A stretch of DNA of 64,000 bases, from the NCBI GenBank assembly GCA_014529385.2, contig CM043969.1, forward strand, positions 19,016,446-19,080,445, given 5' to 3'. The notes beneath the pieces are model-generated. The model saw only the letters and a program-made list of their open reading frames with translations, was not told the DNA's origin and made no database searches. The translations under genes and the position numbers were made by a program. This stretch comes from Adiantum capillus-veneris. Taxonomy: Eukaryota > Streptophyta > Polypodiopsida > Polypodiales > Pteridaceae. Of this stretch, positions 41,917-54,205 are shown piece by piece; the stretch's first letter is position 1; each line of letters opens with the position of its first letter.

Positions 41917-43133
41917 ATTGTTTGTTTCATTTCAGTGTAGTACAGCCCAGACATCAGAAGGTAGGTCACATACCCGTTATACATTTACACCAGAGACTGA
42001 CTCGGTTTATACAAAGGAGATCTATAGCCGTCTATGCATAGCTAGTCCTGGCCTCTCAGTGGAGGAGTGCACCACTTTACTGACTGAGACACTGCATGGT
42101 GCAGCATCAAAGGCATACCCACACACTCAGCCGGGTCGGAGGTGACATTCTAGGAGCATGCCCCAGAATAGTTGGTATGATGAGGAGTGCAGAGAGATGA
42201 GAGCCCAGCTCCAGAGAGATCTTCTTTTAGGAGTCATCACTTACAGACAGTCTCGGATTGCTTCCCGGCGCCTTGTGCGACGGAAGAAACGAGCTTACTT
42301 GGCCCACATGGAGCGAGACTTGTATCAGTTGTTCTTGAGTAGAGACTCAAGAGAGGCATGGCGATTCTTTCATGAGCACTCCCCTCCCCCAGTGATTACT
42401 TTTCCTGATGTGTGGGACCAGTATGCGACATAGCTATATACAGTTCTTGAACAGGACCCCCTTCCAGATCCTACAGAGCCATGCCCACCTACCAGCACCT
42501 TCTTTACCACTGAGATGGTAAAGAGAGCCATTGACAAGATGAGGACCAGCAGGGCATATGATCATGATGGTCTAGTAGCAGAATGCTGGTAGAGGTTCTT
42601 GCAGTGTTGTTCAATCGTGCCATGTGTGAGGAGTTACTTGAGACTTGGAGGTTGTCTACTATTGTGCCTATCTTCAAGGCAGGCGATCCTACCAAGCCTG
42701 GGAATTACTGCACTATTATGGTTGGGCACACATTGGCCCGGTTGTATACAGCCATTCTTGAGCAGCAATTGAGTAATTGGGTAGAGGGTGAGGGTGTACG
42801 GGCAAAGGGGAAGGCCGGTTTTAGGAGGGGTTTCTCCACTCTTGATCATATTCTAACACTCAGAGCCATCATTGAGGAGGGCAGGTCACACAGGAGACGG
42901 ATTTGTTGTGGCTTTGTGGATTTCCGCAAAGCATTTGACATGCTACCGAGAGCTCGATTGATGCGCAGACTACAGGAGATGGGGGTGCCCATAGTGTTGA
43001 TTTGGGGGATTATGGCTCATACAAATCAGTGATGGGACATGTACGCACCCCGGAGGGGATATCTGATTTAGTTCACTCCACCATTGGGGTGAAACAGGGT
43101 TGCCCATTGTCTCCTACTCTATTTGGTATGTAT

Positions 43134-43211
43134 GTTGATGAGGTGTCTGATTACATTGACAGAGAGGGTGATGTTGATGAGGTGTCTGATTACATTGACA
43201 GAGAGGGTGAT
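43134..43211 (+). repeat. Perfect 39-bp in-frame tandem duplication
   Basis: The segment encoding VDEVSDYIDREGD occurs twice back to back without differences inside the LINE reverse transcriptase. Confidence 0.95.
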
Positions 43212-43745
43212 AGAGGTGCCCAACTGGCAGGCTAGGGACGTGGATCCATTGTTGTTATATGCTGATGATATTGTGTTGATCTCTGACTCACCAGAGGGTA
43301 TGCAGCGACAGTTGGATGCATTACACAGGTTTTGGAATAGTGGATTGTCTGTAAACCTCGGTAAAACCAAGGTTATAGTGAATTTAACACCACACCACAG
43401 TGGAGCAGGAGATCAGCACCGACTTTCACATATGGTCAAGAGATTGTAGAGTTTACAGATGCATACACTTACCTTGGGGTTGTCTTCACTGGGCCGAGGT
43501 TTTCTTTGGGGAGAGCAGCAAAGACTAGACTGACTAGAGCTTATGCGGCCTTGGGAGGCTTAGAGAGGATGTGTCCGCAGGTTCAGTTCCAGGAACCTCA
43601 AACAAAGTTATGGCTCTTTGATACTTTATTAGCCTCAGCTATGTCGTATGGGGTGCAGATATGGGGACCTTCTGTAGGCCAGGATGGTTGGAGATGTATG
43701 GAGAGGCCCTTGGTATCTATGATCTCTCGACTGATCAGAGCAAGG

Positions 43746-44240
43746 TGGTAAGGTACGTAAGGTATGGTATGTATTCGGTACGACCTATACGTAGTACCGA
43801 ATGGATAGAGTTGTTAGGTACGTAAAAATTCATAGGTTTTTTTTTTTAAATGCCAAAAACCTACATTACGGTCTGTACTTGATAAAAAATTCATAAGTAT
43901 CACTCCAAGGATGTTACTTCACTATTCTACAAACCAAGGCAAAGCTTACCACTGCAATGACGTTTGTGTGTGCTCTACAGATGCAAGTTGTATTGAAATG
44001 TCTACAAACGTAGGAGTTGGGATAAGGCTAAAGAAGGGCAAACCAAAAATTGCTGCCACAATAGGGTTTATTTCCACATTACCCACAACACCGCCCACCC
44101 AAAAAAACAAAAAAACAAAACGTAGAGTACGAATCCGTACGATACGGTATCGTACGGTACAGACGTACCGTACCGTACAGATCCGTACGTACGTACGGAT
44201 CCTACCTTGGTTGAAACTCCTACCTTGATCATCAAAGCCA
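43746..44240. mobile_element. Insert of about 495 bp in the LINE, CGTAC-rich ends
   Basis: LINE protein similarity stops at SRLIRAR (43745) and resumes at KASAPHTIIRAK (about 44240). Flanks ATCAGAGCAAGG and ATCAAAGCCAAGG are near copies, like a target duplication. The insert has AAGGTACG/AAGGTAGG-type repeats near both ends and a dense run of GTACG and CGTAC at 44125-44210. No coding capacity. It may be a small DNA transposon. Confidence 0.5.
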
Positions 44241-45224
44241 AGGCCTCCGCACCCCACACTATCATTCGAGCAAAGCTAGCTGCCTCTCCTATGGAGATTG
44301 AGACGCTTACCAGATCAGTCTCCTTTGTGCACGATACTACTAGAGACAGATATGCTAGACTAACCCTTGAGTCTTCTAGACAATTAGCTCTTCAGGGGGA
44401 CACTTCCTGCTGGTATGCACAAATGACATCATGGTTTAAGATGCATGGCTTCACCATGGACAGGCTGCCCCCTTTCCAGTACTCTCTTCAGGCACCCTCG
44501 ATGTCTCTTACACGGGTGGAGATTACTAGACTCATTCGTCAGGACCTGATCCAGTTGGATACGAGGAGGACATGGATAGAGCCGCCACAGGAGTTGGGCA
44601 CGAAGATGGCTTTCTATAGAGAGCATCTTCTCCACCTCACAGATGATGGGTTTGTGATTCGACGCAGCTACATGGATACACAATGCACATGTCTCATGGT
44701 TTGCGGTGTGCCATTGGTTAGATACGCACATCCTCACATCAGCTGGAGATTGAGATTGGTAGATTCAGAGAGATACTAGCAGACAGCAGGATATGCCGCT
44801 TATTCCAGCTAGAGCCAAAGACAGAGCTACATTACATGTCATTGCACAGTGTACTATGAGATTCGAGGCCGTTTCCACTACTTATTCAGAGAGGGTTTCG
44901 GTCCTTTCTCTAGGGTCATGAGTTATGAGGATCAGAGATGTCTTGGGCTATATCTACTTGAGTTACACAGATATAGAGACACTTTACTGGGGAGAGCTAG
45001 AGAGAGACAGTCCCAATTCACTAGATATGGGACAGCCAGAGGAGCAGCCATCACTGCAGAGCTCGGCCCACACTCATTCGACCATTACCGGAACTCTCAT
45101 CAACCGAGCACTCGAGCTACGGCGATCCAGACGGCCACGATTCAAGAGAGGGGCTACACAGCATCGACGGAGACTACAACAGAGGATTCGAGCCATACTC
45201 TCTCGACATTCAGAGTGTAGATGA
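44241..45224 (+). pseudogene. LINE ORF2 relic, C-terminal domain
   Basis: A frame at 44207-44779 contains GDTSCWYAQMTSWF, LPPFQYSLQAPSMS and TKMAFYREHLL; after a frameshift, RICRLFQLEPKTELHY and VYYEIRGRFHYLFREGFGP (44790-44930), then EDQRCLGLYLLELHRYRD. The Cys/His pattern near CRLFQ...HY is typical of the C-terminal zinc-knuckle-like motif of LINE ORF2. A TAG-rich tail (AGTAGTAGTAGTA, 45235-45250) may be the LINE 3' end. Confidence 0.75.
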
Positions 45225-45362
45225 GGATGGATTCTAGTAGTAGTAGTATTTTTTTAATGGTCTTTTTGTACCCAGACATGGTATCAGATTCACTATTTTA
45301 TAACAGATTGATCTCATAGGTCATTTTGGCCTTTTGAAGACGTTAATATAACATTTCATTTC

Positions 45363-45526
<164 letters not shown>

Positions 45527-45569
45527 GTTGTGGTGCGCTGAGGGTTAATGGCACTGCACTGAGGAGCGA

Positions 45570-46560
45570 ACAACATTATTCAACAGCAGCATCTGAGTAT
45601 GCACTCAACACTCATCTTGAGTTCTCATCATAAATCACTTCTTCCGTTGCACATAACATCGGTATCACATCTCCTTGGCAGTGTTCAATATCACTACTAA
45701 AGAAAAAGAACCTAAAGAATCTCTCTTAGATTTCTTATCAAAGAAGTTTCATGTCCTTGCCCCAGCCTTATTAGGCACTTCCACCCTTAGTCCATCGCAC
45801 AGCAGGCACGCTCCCATCTTCCTCACTGGTCTTAGGGGCCATTAAGACATAAAGAATCACATTAAAAAAAAAATCTTGTTTAAGATTGCATGTAACCCGA
45901 GACCACTTGGGCATGTCAATCTCTCTAATCTTTGTTTTTGAAGAGTGGCGGGTCACCCAGAAAAGAAGGGCTTGTCCAACCTCCCCTCATTCCTCTTTCC
46001 ACTCATTGAGAGAAGACCCTCCACATTGCGGCAGACCCATCCACATGAGGTGGGAAAAAGCAACCTTGGTGTGAGCGCAAGGCCTGTAAGGGGTGCACCC
46101 TCAAGTAGAAGTTGAGCTTTGGTGAGAGAAAAGCCTTCCTAAATGCAGAATGCAAGCATTACCAACTATCATGTGGCATGAACCCCAGCGACCCAAGTAC
46201 CCCCTATACCAAGAACCCCAAGTGCATGGTCATCACCAGAAGGGGAATGGATACTTTGTCTGAAGGTGATGAGAGTAGAATTGGAGAAGAAGTCTCTACA
46301 CCAAGAGGACCATTGAATCCTCCTCCATCCCCATCTACACCACGGATTGTGCCAAACTCTATGGAGGCCTTGGTGAAGTCCATGATGGAGACAAAGCTAC
46401 ATCAGGAGGCTTAGCGGGCCGAAGCCAAAAGGGAAAAAGAGGCTTAGCGATCGCAGTTGAAAGGGAAAAGGAGGCTCAACGGGCCGCAGTCGAAAGGGAA
46501 CGCATGGCTCTAGAAGGTGAATATAACTCTTTACAAATTTGAGAAATGACCAAAGCTGCG
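45570..46560 (+). mobile_element. Relic of an element A relative (LTR end, leader, gag start)
   Basis: 45600-45658 resembles the A LTR end (CACTCATCTTGAG, GCACATAACA). A degraded primer site, CGGTATCACATC, follows at about 45660, then leader blocks shared with A 2050-2290 (GAAGGGCTTGTCCA, GGTGGGAAAAAGCAACCTTG) and the gag start CMVITRRGMDTLSEGDE aligned with A's MVVTQSGMDT. Stops follow from 46412 and similarity fades by about 46560. Unlike A it contains the extra leader segment 45757-45870. Confidence 0.75.
45757..45870 (+). other. Leader segment shared with element C
   Basis: Contains CTTATTAGGCACTTCCACCC and CACGCTCCCATCTTC in the same order as the C leader (25060-25165, minus). It is absent from the leader of element A itself. 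Confidence 0.6.
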
Positions 46561-48292
46561 TCTAAAAGAGATCCAAACACCACCTTCTCAAGCACCCTTC
46601 TTTCGACTATGGGCTAGGAGATGGTCTTGGGATACTTCGAGGATGTCTATAAACTCTCTTCATAGGACATTTTGCTAGAATGCTTTGAAACCCAGTTGCA
46701 AAATACATAGGACTCGCAACAACACAACAAAGTGAAAAGTCCATGAAAGTTCCAAAATGTGGGAGTAAATGAATATGAAGGAAAAAAAGGTACTATTATG
46801 ACACTATGTGAAAGGATCAACCAAAAAGAGCTTAAAATGGCAAAAAGACGATAGCATTATTTATAAGGGCAGTGATCTCATCGAAAGGGCCAATGAGCGG
46901 GGAGTCCCCCACCTAGACACACTAGTCTCACTTCACACACCGCACACTATGGCATGTGGACAAAGGGTTCTATATTGTATCACTAAGCAATGCATGCAAG
47001 AAAACTAAACCATTCCAAACTTCCTCCATGTGATGAAAACTCACATTTACAAAGAAAAAGCTGTAGTAATATAATCTTAATTCCACAACTGCGCAAATCT
47101 TGAACATGACATCAATCATCCAGCATCCATCGAAATTGGGGAGAACAAAGGAGCTAGCTGTTGATCATGAGCAAAGCTGTGCATCGAAATGGGCTTGATT
47201 TTCATTGAGTCAATAAGATTAACAAATTCAGACGTGTGTATTAAGCGGTTGCAATTTCCTTATCAAGAGTTAGAGGCAAACAAAGGACTCAATGAGCCCT
47301 ACAGGCTGGTGAGACGTACCATACTAGCAGAGGCTTTTGCAGAGGACGCCGGGAAAGACACGATAATTTTGAAAACAAGGGATACATGTTGATCTTCTGC
47401 GGAAAAAAGAAGGATAAATGTGAGGACTTCAGAAGGGAAGTGTAGGACAACACACGTTTGCGCGCACGCGCACATACACACGCACACATTGGGCAAGCAA
47501 TGTACTCACCTTCACCTTTGTTGTGGTCGATGATGAAGGGAGCGGCAGACCAGCGACGAAACTCTTGGAAGCTCGATTTTGTAAGGGAGAATTACGTGGA
47601 AGTTTATTCTCTTTGACAATTTATTTCCTCAAGATATAGTACAACACTATTGGAGAACTTTTTTTAGCAAATAACACATCAAGATAAACATTAAAGAATT
47701 TTTTTCAACACATTTTTAAACGTGAAAATCATTTGTAATTGTTACGTTTCAATCATATACTCGTTTTTTGGGTAACGCACTAGTGCAATGTATACATCAA
47801 GATAGAACACTCACCTTATTTGTAGTGGTTTCACTTGAACAAGTACACACTTCAAAAAGCTTGCCTTTGATGAACATCGAGCAAAAGTAGAACAGTAGTT
47901 AAACTTTTCATGCCATGAAAAATTTAAATTATTAAAAAAGTTAGATAGTGCACAGTCTGCGTGAGTGCCATACAACAGTATGGTGGAGAACCGGCACTGT
48001 GTCTCTCCAAAATTTATAAGAAACGAAAGTTGTGCCTTGCCCCTTGGTCCATTTCTTACTACATAGTCATGGTATTCAAGAACAAGATAACGAACTTGAA
48101 TTTTTCTAAAATAATTTGATATTCATGCTTCAAGTCCGTGCTACGACCATGTGAGTTTGTCTATTTAATTTTGTATTCAAGTCCTTGCCACGATAATGTT
48201 AGCTTACCATCTCTAAGGTGAGATGATTCTCTATAGTGGTTGCCTAGGAGAGCCTTGATGAAGGTTGATTCATACAAGTGGGATTAGATTAC
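46561..48292. other. No gene seen
   Basis: AT-rich spacer with a CG/CA alternating stretch at about 47460-47490. No supported coding region or element boundary. Confidence 0.5.
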
Positions 48293-48664
48293 TCATTCAT
48301 CCAATGAGCTTCTTTTCATCGATAAAAGATCTTGACTTGTCTTTTGGTCTATTTCCCTCATGGAAAGGCTAGATTTACTTTTATGACTAGCACAATCTCC
48401 ATCATTGTGTCGATCATGTCTATTGCAATCCCCATCATCTTTTCTACGACTTCTCACGTTGTCTTGACTATAGCATTCACTCTTACTATCATGTCTACCA
48501 TGGTCAATCACCATTGCATTTGTGTTGTGCAAGTTCCTTTCACACATATTTGATTCTCCCTCTGTCGTTAAGGATAGAAAGCCAAAGAAGGTTGAATCTC
48601 GATGCTTAATTATGTGTTTACTTGATTGACCTGTTGGCTTTTTTAGCATTGTTCTCTTTGTCAA
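48293..48664 (-). pseudogene. Charged Arg/Ser/Asp-rich protein fragment, copy 1
   Basis: A minus frame with DSTFFGFLSL followed by HDSKSECYSQDNVRSRRKDDGDCNRHDRHNDGD. The DSTF-x-G-L start and the charged tail recur at 53482-53992. Such composition resembles RS-type nuclear proteins, but no defined domain is visible. It may be a decayed exon of a host gene or a captured fragment. Confidence 0.4.
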
Positions 48665-49001
48665 TAGTCATGATTTTAGGGGCAAAAACATCATGAATGC
48701 TCACGAGAAAACTTTTTTTTTGAAGCTCAAGCCATTCACTTTGAGGCTTTTGACTAGAAATATCGATGATGAACTTTGCCAACTCTTTGTCGGAGCATGA
48801 TTCCAGCTCTATGTAAACTTCAAAACAAGGAACAAGTCCATTGTCATCCTGCCAAAAAGCTGCGTCAATAAGGACATGGTGGCTCTTGGAGAGTGGCACT
48901 CGATATAAGTTGTAGAGAGCAACTGGAACGCACATTGTAGAGGGAAGTTGGGACTCAAGGTGCAGTTGAATGACACGGGGTTGATCAGAGAGTATGGACA
49001 T
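48618..49001 (-). CDS. Unrecognised ORF, 127 codons
   Basis: A globular-looking frame with mixed hydrophobic and acidic residues: VIQLHLESQLPS, HHVLIDAAFWQDDNGLVPCFEVYIELES and SDKELAKFIIDI. Composition is far from the low-complexity frames nearby and the segment looks like genuine protein. It lies directly upstream, on the minus strand, of the charged fragment at 48293-48664, overlapping it slightly in another frame, so both may descend from one gene. I do not recognise the family. Confidence 0.4.
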   Translation of the reverse strand: MSILSDQPRVIQLHLESQLPSTMCVPVALYNLYRVPLSKSHHVLIDAAFWQDDNGLVPCFEVYIELESCSDKELAKFIIDISSQKPQSEWLELQKKSFLVSIHDVFAPKIMTIDKENNAKKANRSIK

Positions 49002-49780
49002 CTGCTGCTTGATGTTGTTCCACTAGGATTCAAAGGTGTTCTAATTTTGTTGTTGTCATAGGTCTTGTGTACAATATCGCTCTACCTACGCTTCCCGAAT
49101 CTTGCGGCCTTGATGGCTGTTGCCTTTCGTTGTCGGATAGCAAGTGCTTGCGACTGTTGACCAATGGCTAGCTGTTGTCACAACATACTCTTCAACACAT
49201 GCTCTACTTTTTCCAATATGTCTCTTGTTGGATGGTAGCCAAGGGCTATTGTTGGCCTCCCTTGCATGCTAGGGTGTCTCTGTTGATCCTTGTTGGGTGT
49301 CTACACTTGTCCACCCTCGTCTCACGGTTGTTTGTGCTACTCCTTGTTGCTAGGGTGCATTGAATCCAATACCCTTGGCTCTAAAAAGCAATTATAGCAA
49401 CGCAAAGTTAGAAAGCTAGGCAACAAAAAGTTGGCCGTACAATTATGGCTTCTAATCAAACGTCATGCAACTGGTCTATGTGGACATACCTAGGGGCTCA
49501 TTTGAGGACTCACGATGGCCTGTTGAAGGTAAGGGGGGAGGAAAGATTTATCGAAAGTAGGTCTTAATCAGTGTTGAAATTGTATTGTTTTAATATAAAA
49601 TTGTATTGTCCATATACACCACACAATTACAAACTAGCAGTTCTAGAACGGCTTACTGGTCGATTTGACCCCCACCATTGTCTTCAACGACGGATTATGC
49701 TATAAATACCCTCCCTAATGTCTTGTTATTTAAAGTCTTCTTTTTTAATGCCTTCATAAAAAAAGGTAGGTTTAATTAAC

Positions 49781-49805
49781 ATAAATAAATAAATAAATAT
49801 GTATA

Positions 49806-49853
<48 letters not shown>

Positions 49854-49895
49854 GTATATGTGTGGGTGTGTATTTATGTATGTATGTATGTATAG
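49781..49895. repeat. (AAAT)n, (AT)n, (TATG)n microsatellites
   Basis: AATA repeats lead into about 60 bp of TA dinucleotides, then TATG/TGTA units. Confidence 0.95.
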
Positions 49896-51338
49896 AATTT
49901 ACTAGAATTATGTAAGGTGAAGCTTCACTTTAGCATTATAAAATAATAGAATGCAAGAGAAGTCAAGCCAATAGGCCTGCCAATTTTGCATTGATTAGTT
50001 TTGTTAGAATCTAGGGAGATACCTTTGTTTCAAGCGATGTAAAAATTTGAATAAAAAAGCATGCATCTGTCCACGTGTATCTATTTTTGTTGGATTGTTC
50101 AAGGTTTTCTAATCTTTATTCCTTCTTGACATTTGAGATCTGTTTTTGAGTGCTCAGCATGTAATTTGTCACAAAATAGCTTGCAAAAGAAAGCAATTAT
50201 GTCTAAAAATAATGAGGCAATTCATCTCCACAGCTTGCAAAACCAGCACGAATTCTAGTTTTAACTCTTGTATCATTTACTCTCGCAACCAGGGGTGTTT
50301 TGGGAATTTTGAACAATTTAAAAGCAGCAGACGACTGGTGGCAAAAGGCGGAGAAGGGTGAACAGAGGGAGGACGAGGCACGGAAGATTGGCGAGGAGGG
50401 GGGAGACTTTTGGAAGTTTTCGTGGAGGCGGCAAGAACGTAGAGCCGTTTGCAGCGGCACAGGCTCATTTTTGCCCAGCATAGGAGGAGCCAGTGACGCA
50501 TCGTCTCTCTCTCTCTCTCTCTCGTTTCTCCATAGGGTGGAAGTCACACTCTCTCTTTCTTGTTTGTCTGCAAGCGCAAAAACTCCCTCTCTCTCATGTT
50601 AGCCTGCAAGCACAGAAACTCGGATCTGGGTGCTGGAGCTAATGGCTAGAAGGACTCATGAAAGCAAGGGGGGAAGGCACCCAGTGACACAAGCCTCGTT
50701 TTGGGCTCAGGTTCTTTGCCATTTCTCCCTCTCTCTACGCTTCACCACACTCCCCTGCCTTCATCCTTGCACAAGGGCATCCCATCTGGAGGAGGTCCCT
50801 CCTGCATCGGCTCGCTCACAAAAAGCATGTTACCATTGGAGGTCCATAAGCGAAAATGTGTCGAGAACAAGGGAGGGGTGCGTCCTACAAGGGCATGGGC
50901 GGAGCGTGGGAATGGGGGTAGGGAGAACTTTTACTTTTGCAATTGGGATCCCCAGGAATCTTGGCACTTGATTAATTAATGCATAGAGAACCCGAAAAAA
51001 AATAGGCCGTGCCAATTTTGGAAACAGGGTTTATTAACACGAATCCAGTAAAATGCTTTTTTGCAATGAAGAAGAAAAGAAAAAAGAAAGGGAAAGGGAG
51101 ATGCTCATGGTTGGTTAAAGTGGGAAGTTGAGGTCTACTTTTCCCTCCATTTTTCCCTAAAGTTGGAGTGTAATATAAATGAATTAATACAAAATATAAG
51201 AGGCGAACTATGAAGTGAGTTGAAAGAAACGAGAGAGGTAGCACTAGATTTTTTAAGGTGGGGACAAATGGAGAAATAGGGCGACGCAGGGGCCAGGGCA
51301 ACACTGGTGTTTTTTTTTTGCAAGTGCGCTATCAAGGC

Positions 51339-51341
51339 TGT

Positions 51342-51415
<74 letters not shown>
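51339..51415. repeat. (TG)n(AG)n microsatellite
   Basis: About 13 TG units followed by about 24 AG units. Confidence 0.95.
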
Positions 51416-51417
<2 letters not shown>

Positions 51418-53248
51418 CTCTTGCGAAGAGTGATTTGCAGCTTGATAGGCGCACCGACTCTCTCCCTTTCCTGCCCACCGCAGGAGGCACGAATTGGTGA
51501 ACTTGCTCTCTGTCTCTCTCTCTCTCTCTCTCTGTGAGTATGGTTTGTGTACAGGGCATAACCTGCTTGTAGAGAGGCACGTAGGAGAGAGAGGAATGAC
51601 TGAGTACAGGCAGAGGTAACAAGTTCGCGCAACGAATTAGGAAGGCAAAGGGGGGTCCTGGGTAGGTCGCTTCAATATTTTTGAACCCGTTTGTTTCAAT
51701 GGGAATCTAAAGATGTGCTAGCACGTGGCGAGAAAGACAGAGAGAGCCATGCCGTGTGTTAGGATGAAGAGAGAGAGAGAGAGGGACTACTAGTGTTGAC
51801 GTGGGGGCGTATATGTTGTTAGAGGGTCTGTGTGTGTATGTCCGTGTTTTGCTATGGTAAGGGTGATAGAGAGGTGGGAGCTCTATGCATTTTCAGACCT
51901 TGCGTTTTGCATAAGCGCGCACAAAGCGCCCTCCTCTCCCCTGGCGTGCTGCACTTGTTCTGCCACCAATGATGTCATGAAGGTGATGCAAGCAACAAGC
52001 CATCGTGGCACTACTGAACATAGCACGAAATTGGCTAGGGAGTTGGGTTGCGCAGAGGAAGGCAAGAGGCGGAGCGCTTGCAGATGGGGTGCCTCTCATT
52101 GCAACATGTGGAAGGACTTTGCTTTCCAATTCGTAGATTCGTTAGGAATATACCAAAGAAATTAATGGGTTCTTGCGAGTTTGGACTGAGTAGTAGGTGA
52201 AATGAAAGGTGAAATAAAAATATCCATTTAATATTATAAAATTTAAGTAACATTTAATTAAGGTAAGTCTCAATCAGGCCATTTTTTTATTTTCTTCTAG
52301 TCAACACCCGTTACTCGCAAATGGCTTATATATTATGAAGGACCCCAATAATAAGCTAAATGGTGCACATTGCACATAAGTATTTTGAAACAAAATAAAA
52401 CAAAAAGAAAGTAAATAAAAAAACACATTAAAAAAATCAAAACAAAAGAATATTTTAATGCTTTCAAATAAGCATAGAAAATAATTAAACAATTTAGTGA
52501 AGTGATTTACTCAAATGAAGAATCATTTATTAATACCTCATTGTTTGAGCTTAGGTTTAAGCCGATTGAAAATCGAGATTAGCCGGTTACAAAGGATGGT
52601 AAAGGAGAGAAAATCCGATAAATATACTAGAAAATACTTAGAATATTTTGTAAATTAAAAAAAAAATACTAGTATTTCCAGTTTGTATTTGTATAAGGAG
52701 GAAACTTGCCACTTAAACAAAAAGACTTTCTCAAAGACTGCATCACAAGATCAAACTCCTATGAATATTTTGTTTAATGTTTTGATTTCTAAAGTCATTT
52801 TCAAGCATGCAAACAAAGTAAATGCTCCCTTGGAGGATAGCTTTCTATTCTAAAGTTTTAGCTTTCTATTGACAAGACTTTTGAATCCCTAGGGACACTT
52901 GTCTCTCAAAGAAGTTGTAAGAAAACAATTGAAGGAACAACAAAGTTATTTTATAAAGACCCTTGCCATGTGGCGCTCATCTAGCCAAAGAATCCAACGG
53001 CCTCGGTGTTGCAACAACCTTGCACAATGAACCCTATGGCCTTCCACATGCAAAAAAAGCCTTAAGCCAACCAAGTAAACATGAAGCCCTTTAATTACTA
53101 GCAATTATTTGCTACGTCGAAGACCATGTAAAGCTCTCAAGTTTTGTAGTTTATGCAAGCAACAAACACTACTTGAAGCTGTAATCGTGATCCTCATCGA
53201 GACAAGTTCAGTTGCGTGTATGATGAGTCTGCAAGTGAGTCTGCATGG

Positions 53249-53481
53249 CGACTGCCTAGTCACTGAACATCTCAAGTTTTTGTCGTTAATGTCCTTTTGA
53301 AGAGCTAGAGTTTCTATCGTATCAATCCCTCCTATGAGTTGAGCCCCATGTCTACAAGTTGTTGGATCTTCGACGTCAGTAGCTGGTAGGGGTGGTAGTC
53401 GCCAAGTCATTGAACAGCTTAAGTTCTTGTCGTTGATGTCCTTTCAAAGAGCTAAAGTTTATATCGTATTGATCCCTCCTA
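53249..53481. repeat. Direct duplication of about 85 bp
   Basis: 53249-53333 recurs at 53396-53481 with shared order: AGTCA-TGAACA, AAGTT-TTGTCGTT, ATGTCCTTT, AGAGCTA, TATCGTAT and GATCCCTCCT-like blocks. The copies are about 80-85% alike by eye. Confidence 0.75.
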
Positions 53482-54010
53482 CTACATTCTTTGCGATCGA
53501 TCCCTCTTGCTACAATCTCTCAGTTTCACTTTTGCTATCATGTCTACCATCACCATTGCTTCTATATTCAACTTAGCCTCATACCTCTTGCAGATCTTTA
53601 CTTTCCCTCTATCATCCAGGATAGAAAGCATAGGAAAGGTTGAATTAGAATGATTGCTTCTATGTTTCTCCTTGTTTGTAGTCTTGCTTCTGGGGGAAGA
53701 ACGACTTGAATGCCTATGGTATCTGCGTTCATCATTGTCCTCACTACTAGCATCTCTTGTATCTATCCTTGCAATCATCATGCTCTCTATGAGTCCTTTG
53801 ATCAACATCCTTGCGGCTTTTTGCCGTCAAGACGACAGTCATATTCCTTCTTATATCATGTCTACCATCACCACTGCTTCCGTGTTGTTCCTCTTCTTTC
53901 AACTTAGCCTCATACTCAAGCTCCTCTTGCAGATCTTTGATTCTCCTCCATTTGTCATCAAGGACAGCAAGCCCATGGAAGGTTGAATCCAAATGCTTGC
54001 TTCTCTCTCT
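53482..54010 (-). pseudogene. Charged RS-like protein fragments, tandem copies 2 and 3
   Basis: Minus strand, 53992-53747: DSTFHGLAVLDDKWRRIKDL, a coiled-coil-like Glu/Lys run, then HGSSGDGRHDIRRN. Then 53808-53482 in another frame: an Arg/His/Ser-rich stretch (RRYHRHSSRSSPRSK) leading into a second copy, NSTFPMLSILDDRGK, then EAMVMVD. The repeated STF-x6-LDD unit recurs at 48.6 kb. It looks like pieces of one gene encoding a nuclear RS-type protein duplicated locally; identity unknown. Confidence 0.45.
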
Positions 54011-54205
54011 TCTAGGTGAGGTGGATGATGGACTATACTAACACTTTCTCAGACCGGCTGATGTTGGCTTCCGATTATGTGCAGACCATGCATCATACTC
54101 AAGCGTCCATGGAAGGTTGAATCGGAATGCTTGCTTCTCTCTTATGGGCGAGTTCGATGATCGACTCTGCTAACACTTTGTCCGAACGGTCGATGTTGGC
54201 TTCAG
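53973..54205. repeat. Direct duplication of about 100 bp
   Basis: CCATGGAAGGTTGAAT at 53973 recurs at 54107, offset 134 bp, followed in both by GCTTGCTTCTCTCT, GATGAT/GATCGACT, CTAACACTTT and GATGTTGGCTTC. Confidence 0.8.

Larger units (their letters stand above)
41640..43745 (+). pseudogene. LINE ORF2 relic: linker and reverse transcriptase
   Basis: A non-LTR retrotransposon coding relic. From about 41940 to 42580 comes the segment before RT (WYDEECREMRAQLQRDL, a Lys/Arg-rich helix), with stops. RT follows: TIVPIFKAGDPTKPGNY, KAGFRRGFSTLDHI, CGFVDFRKAFDMLPR, a frame change near 43032, VKQGCPLSPTLFGMYVDE, and the catalytic YADD in LLLYADDIVLIS (about 43250-43270). A thumb segment continues to SRLIRAR at 43745. 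An endonuclease domain is not identifiable, so the copy is probably 5'-truncated; a (CT)n tract at 41861-41913 lies within it. Confidence 0.82.
49034..53248. other. No gene seen; simple repeats
   Basis: Mostly AT-rich. It holds (AT)n with flanking TATG repeats at 49781-49895, (CT)n at 50504-50523 and 51506-51533, (TG)n(AG)n at 51339-51415, and a GC-richer stretch at 50300-52170 without convincing coding sequence. Confidence 0.5.

Noticed and set aside
41754-41984. Arg-Glu repeat frame over the (CT)n tract; similar frames at 45321-45576, 51300-51540 and 61869-62263.
   Set aside because: They are translations of dinucleotide microsatellites without flanking coding signal.
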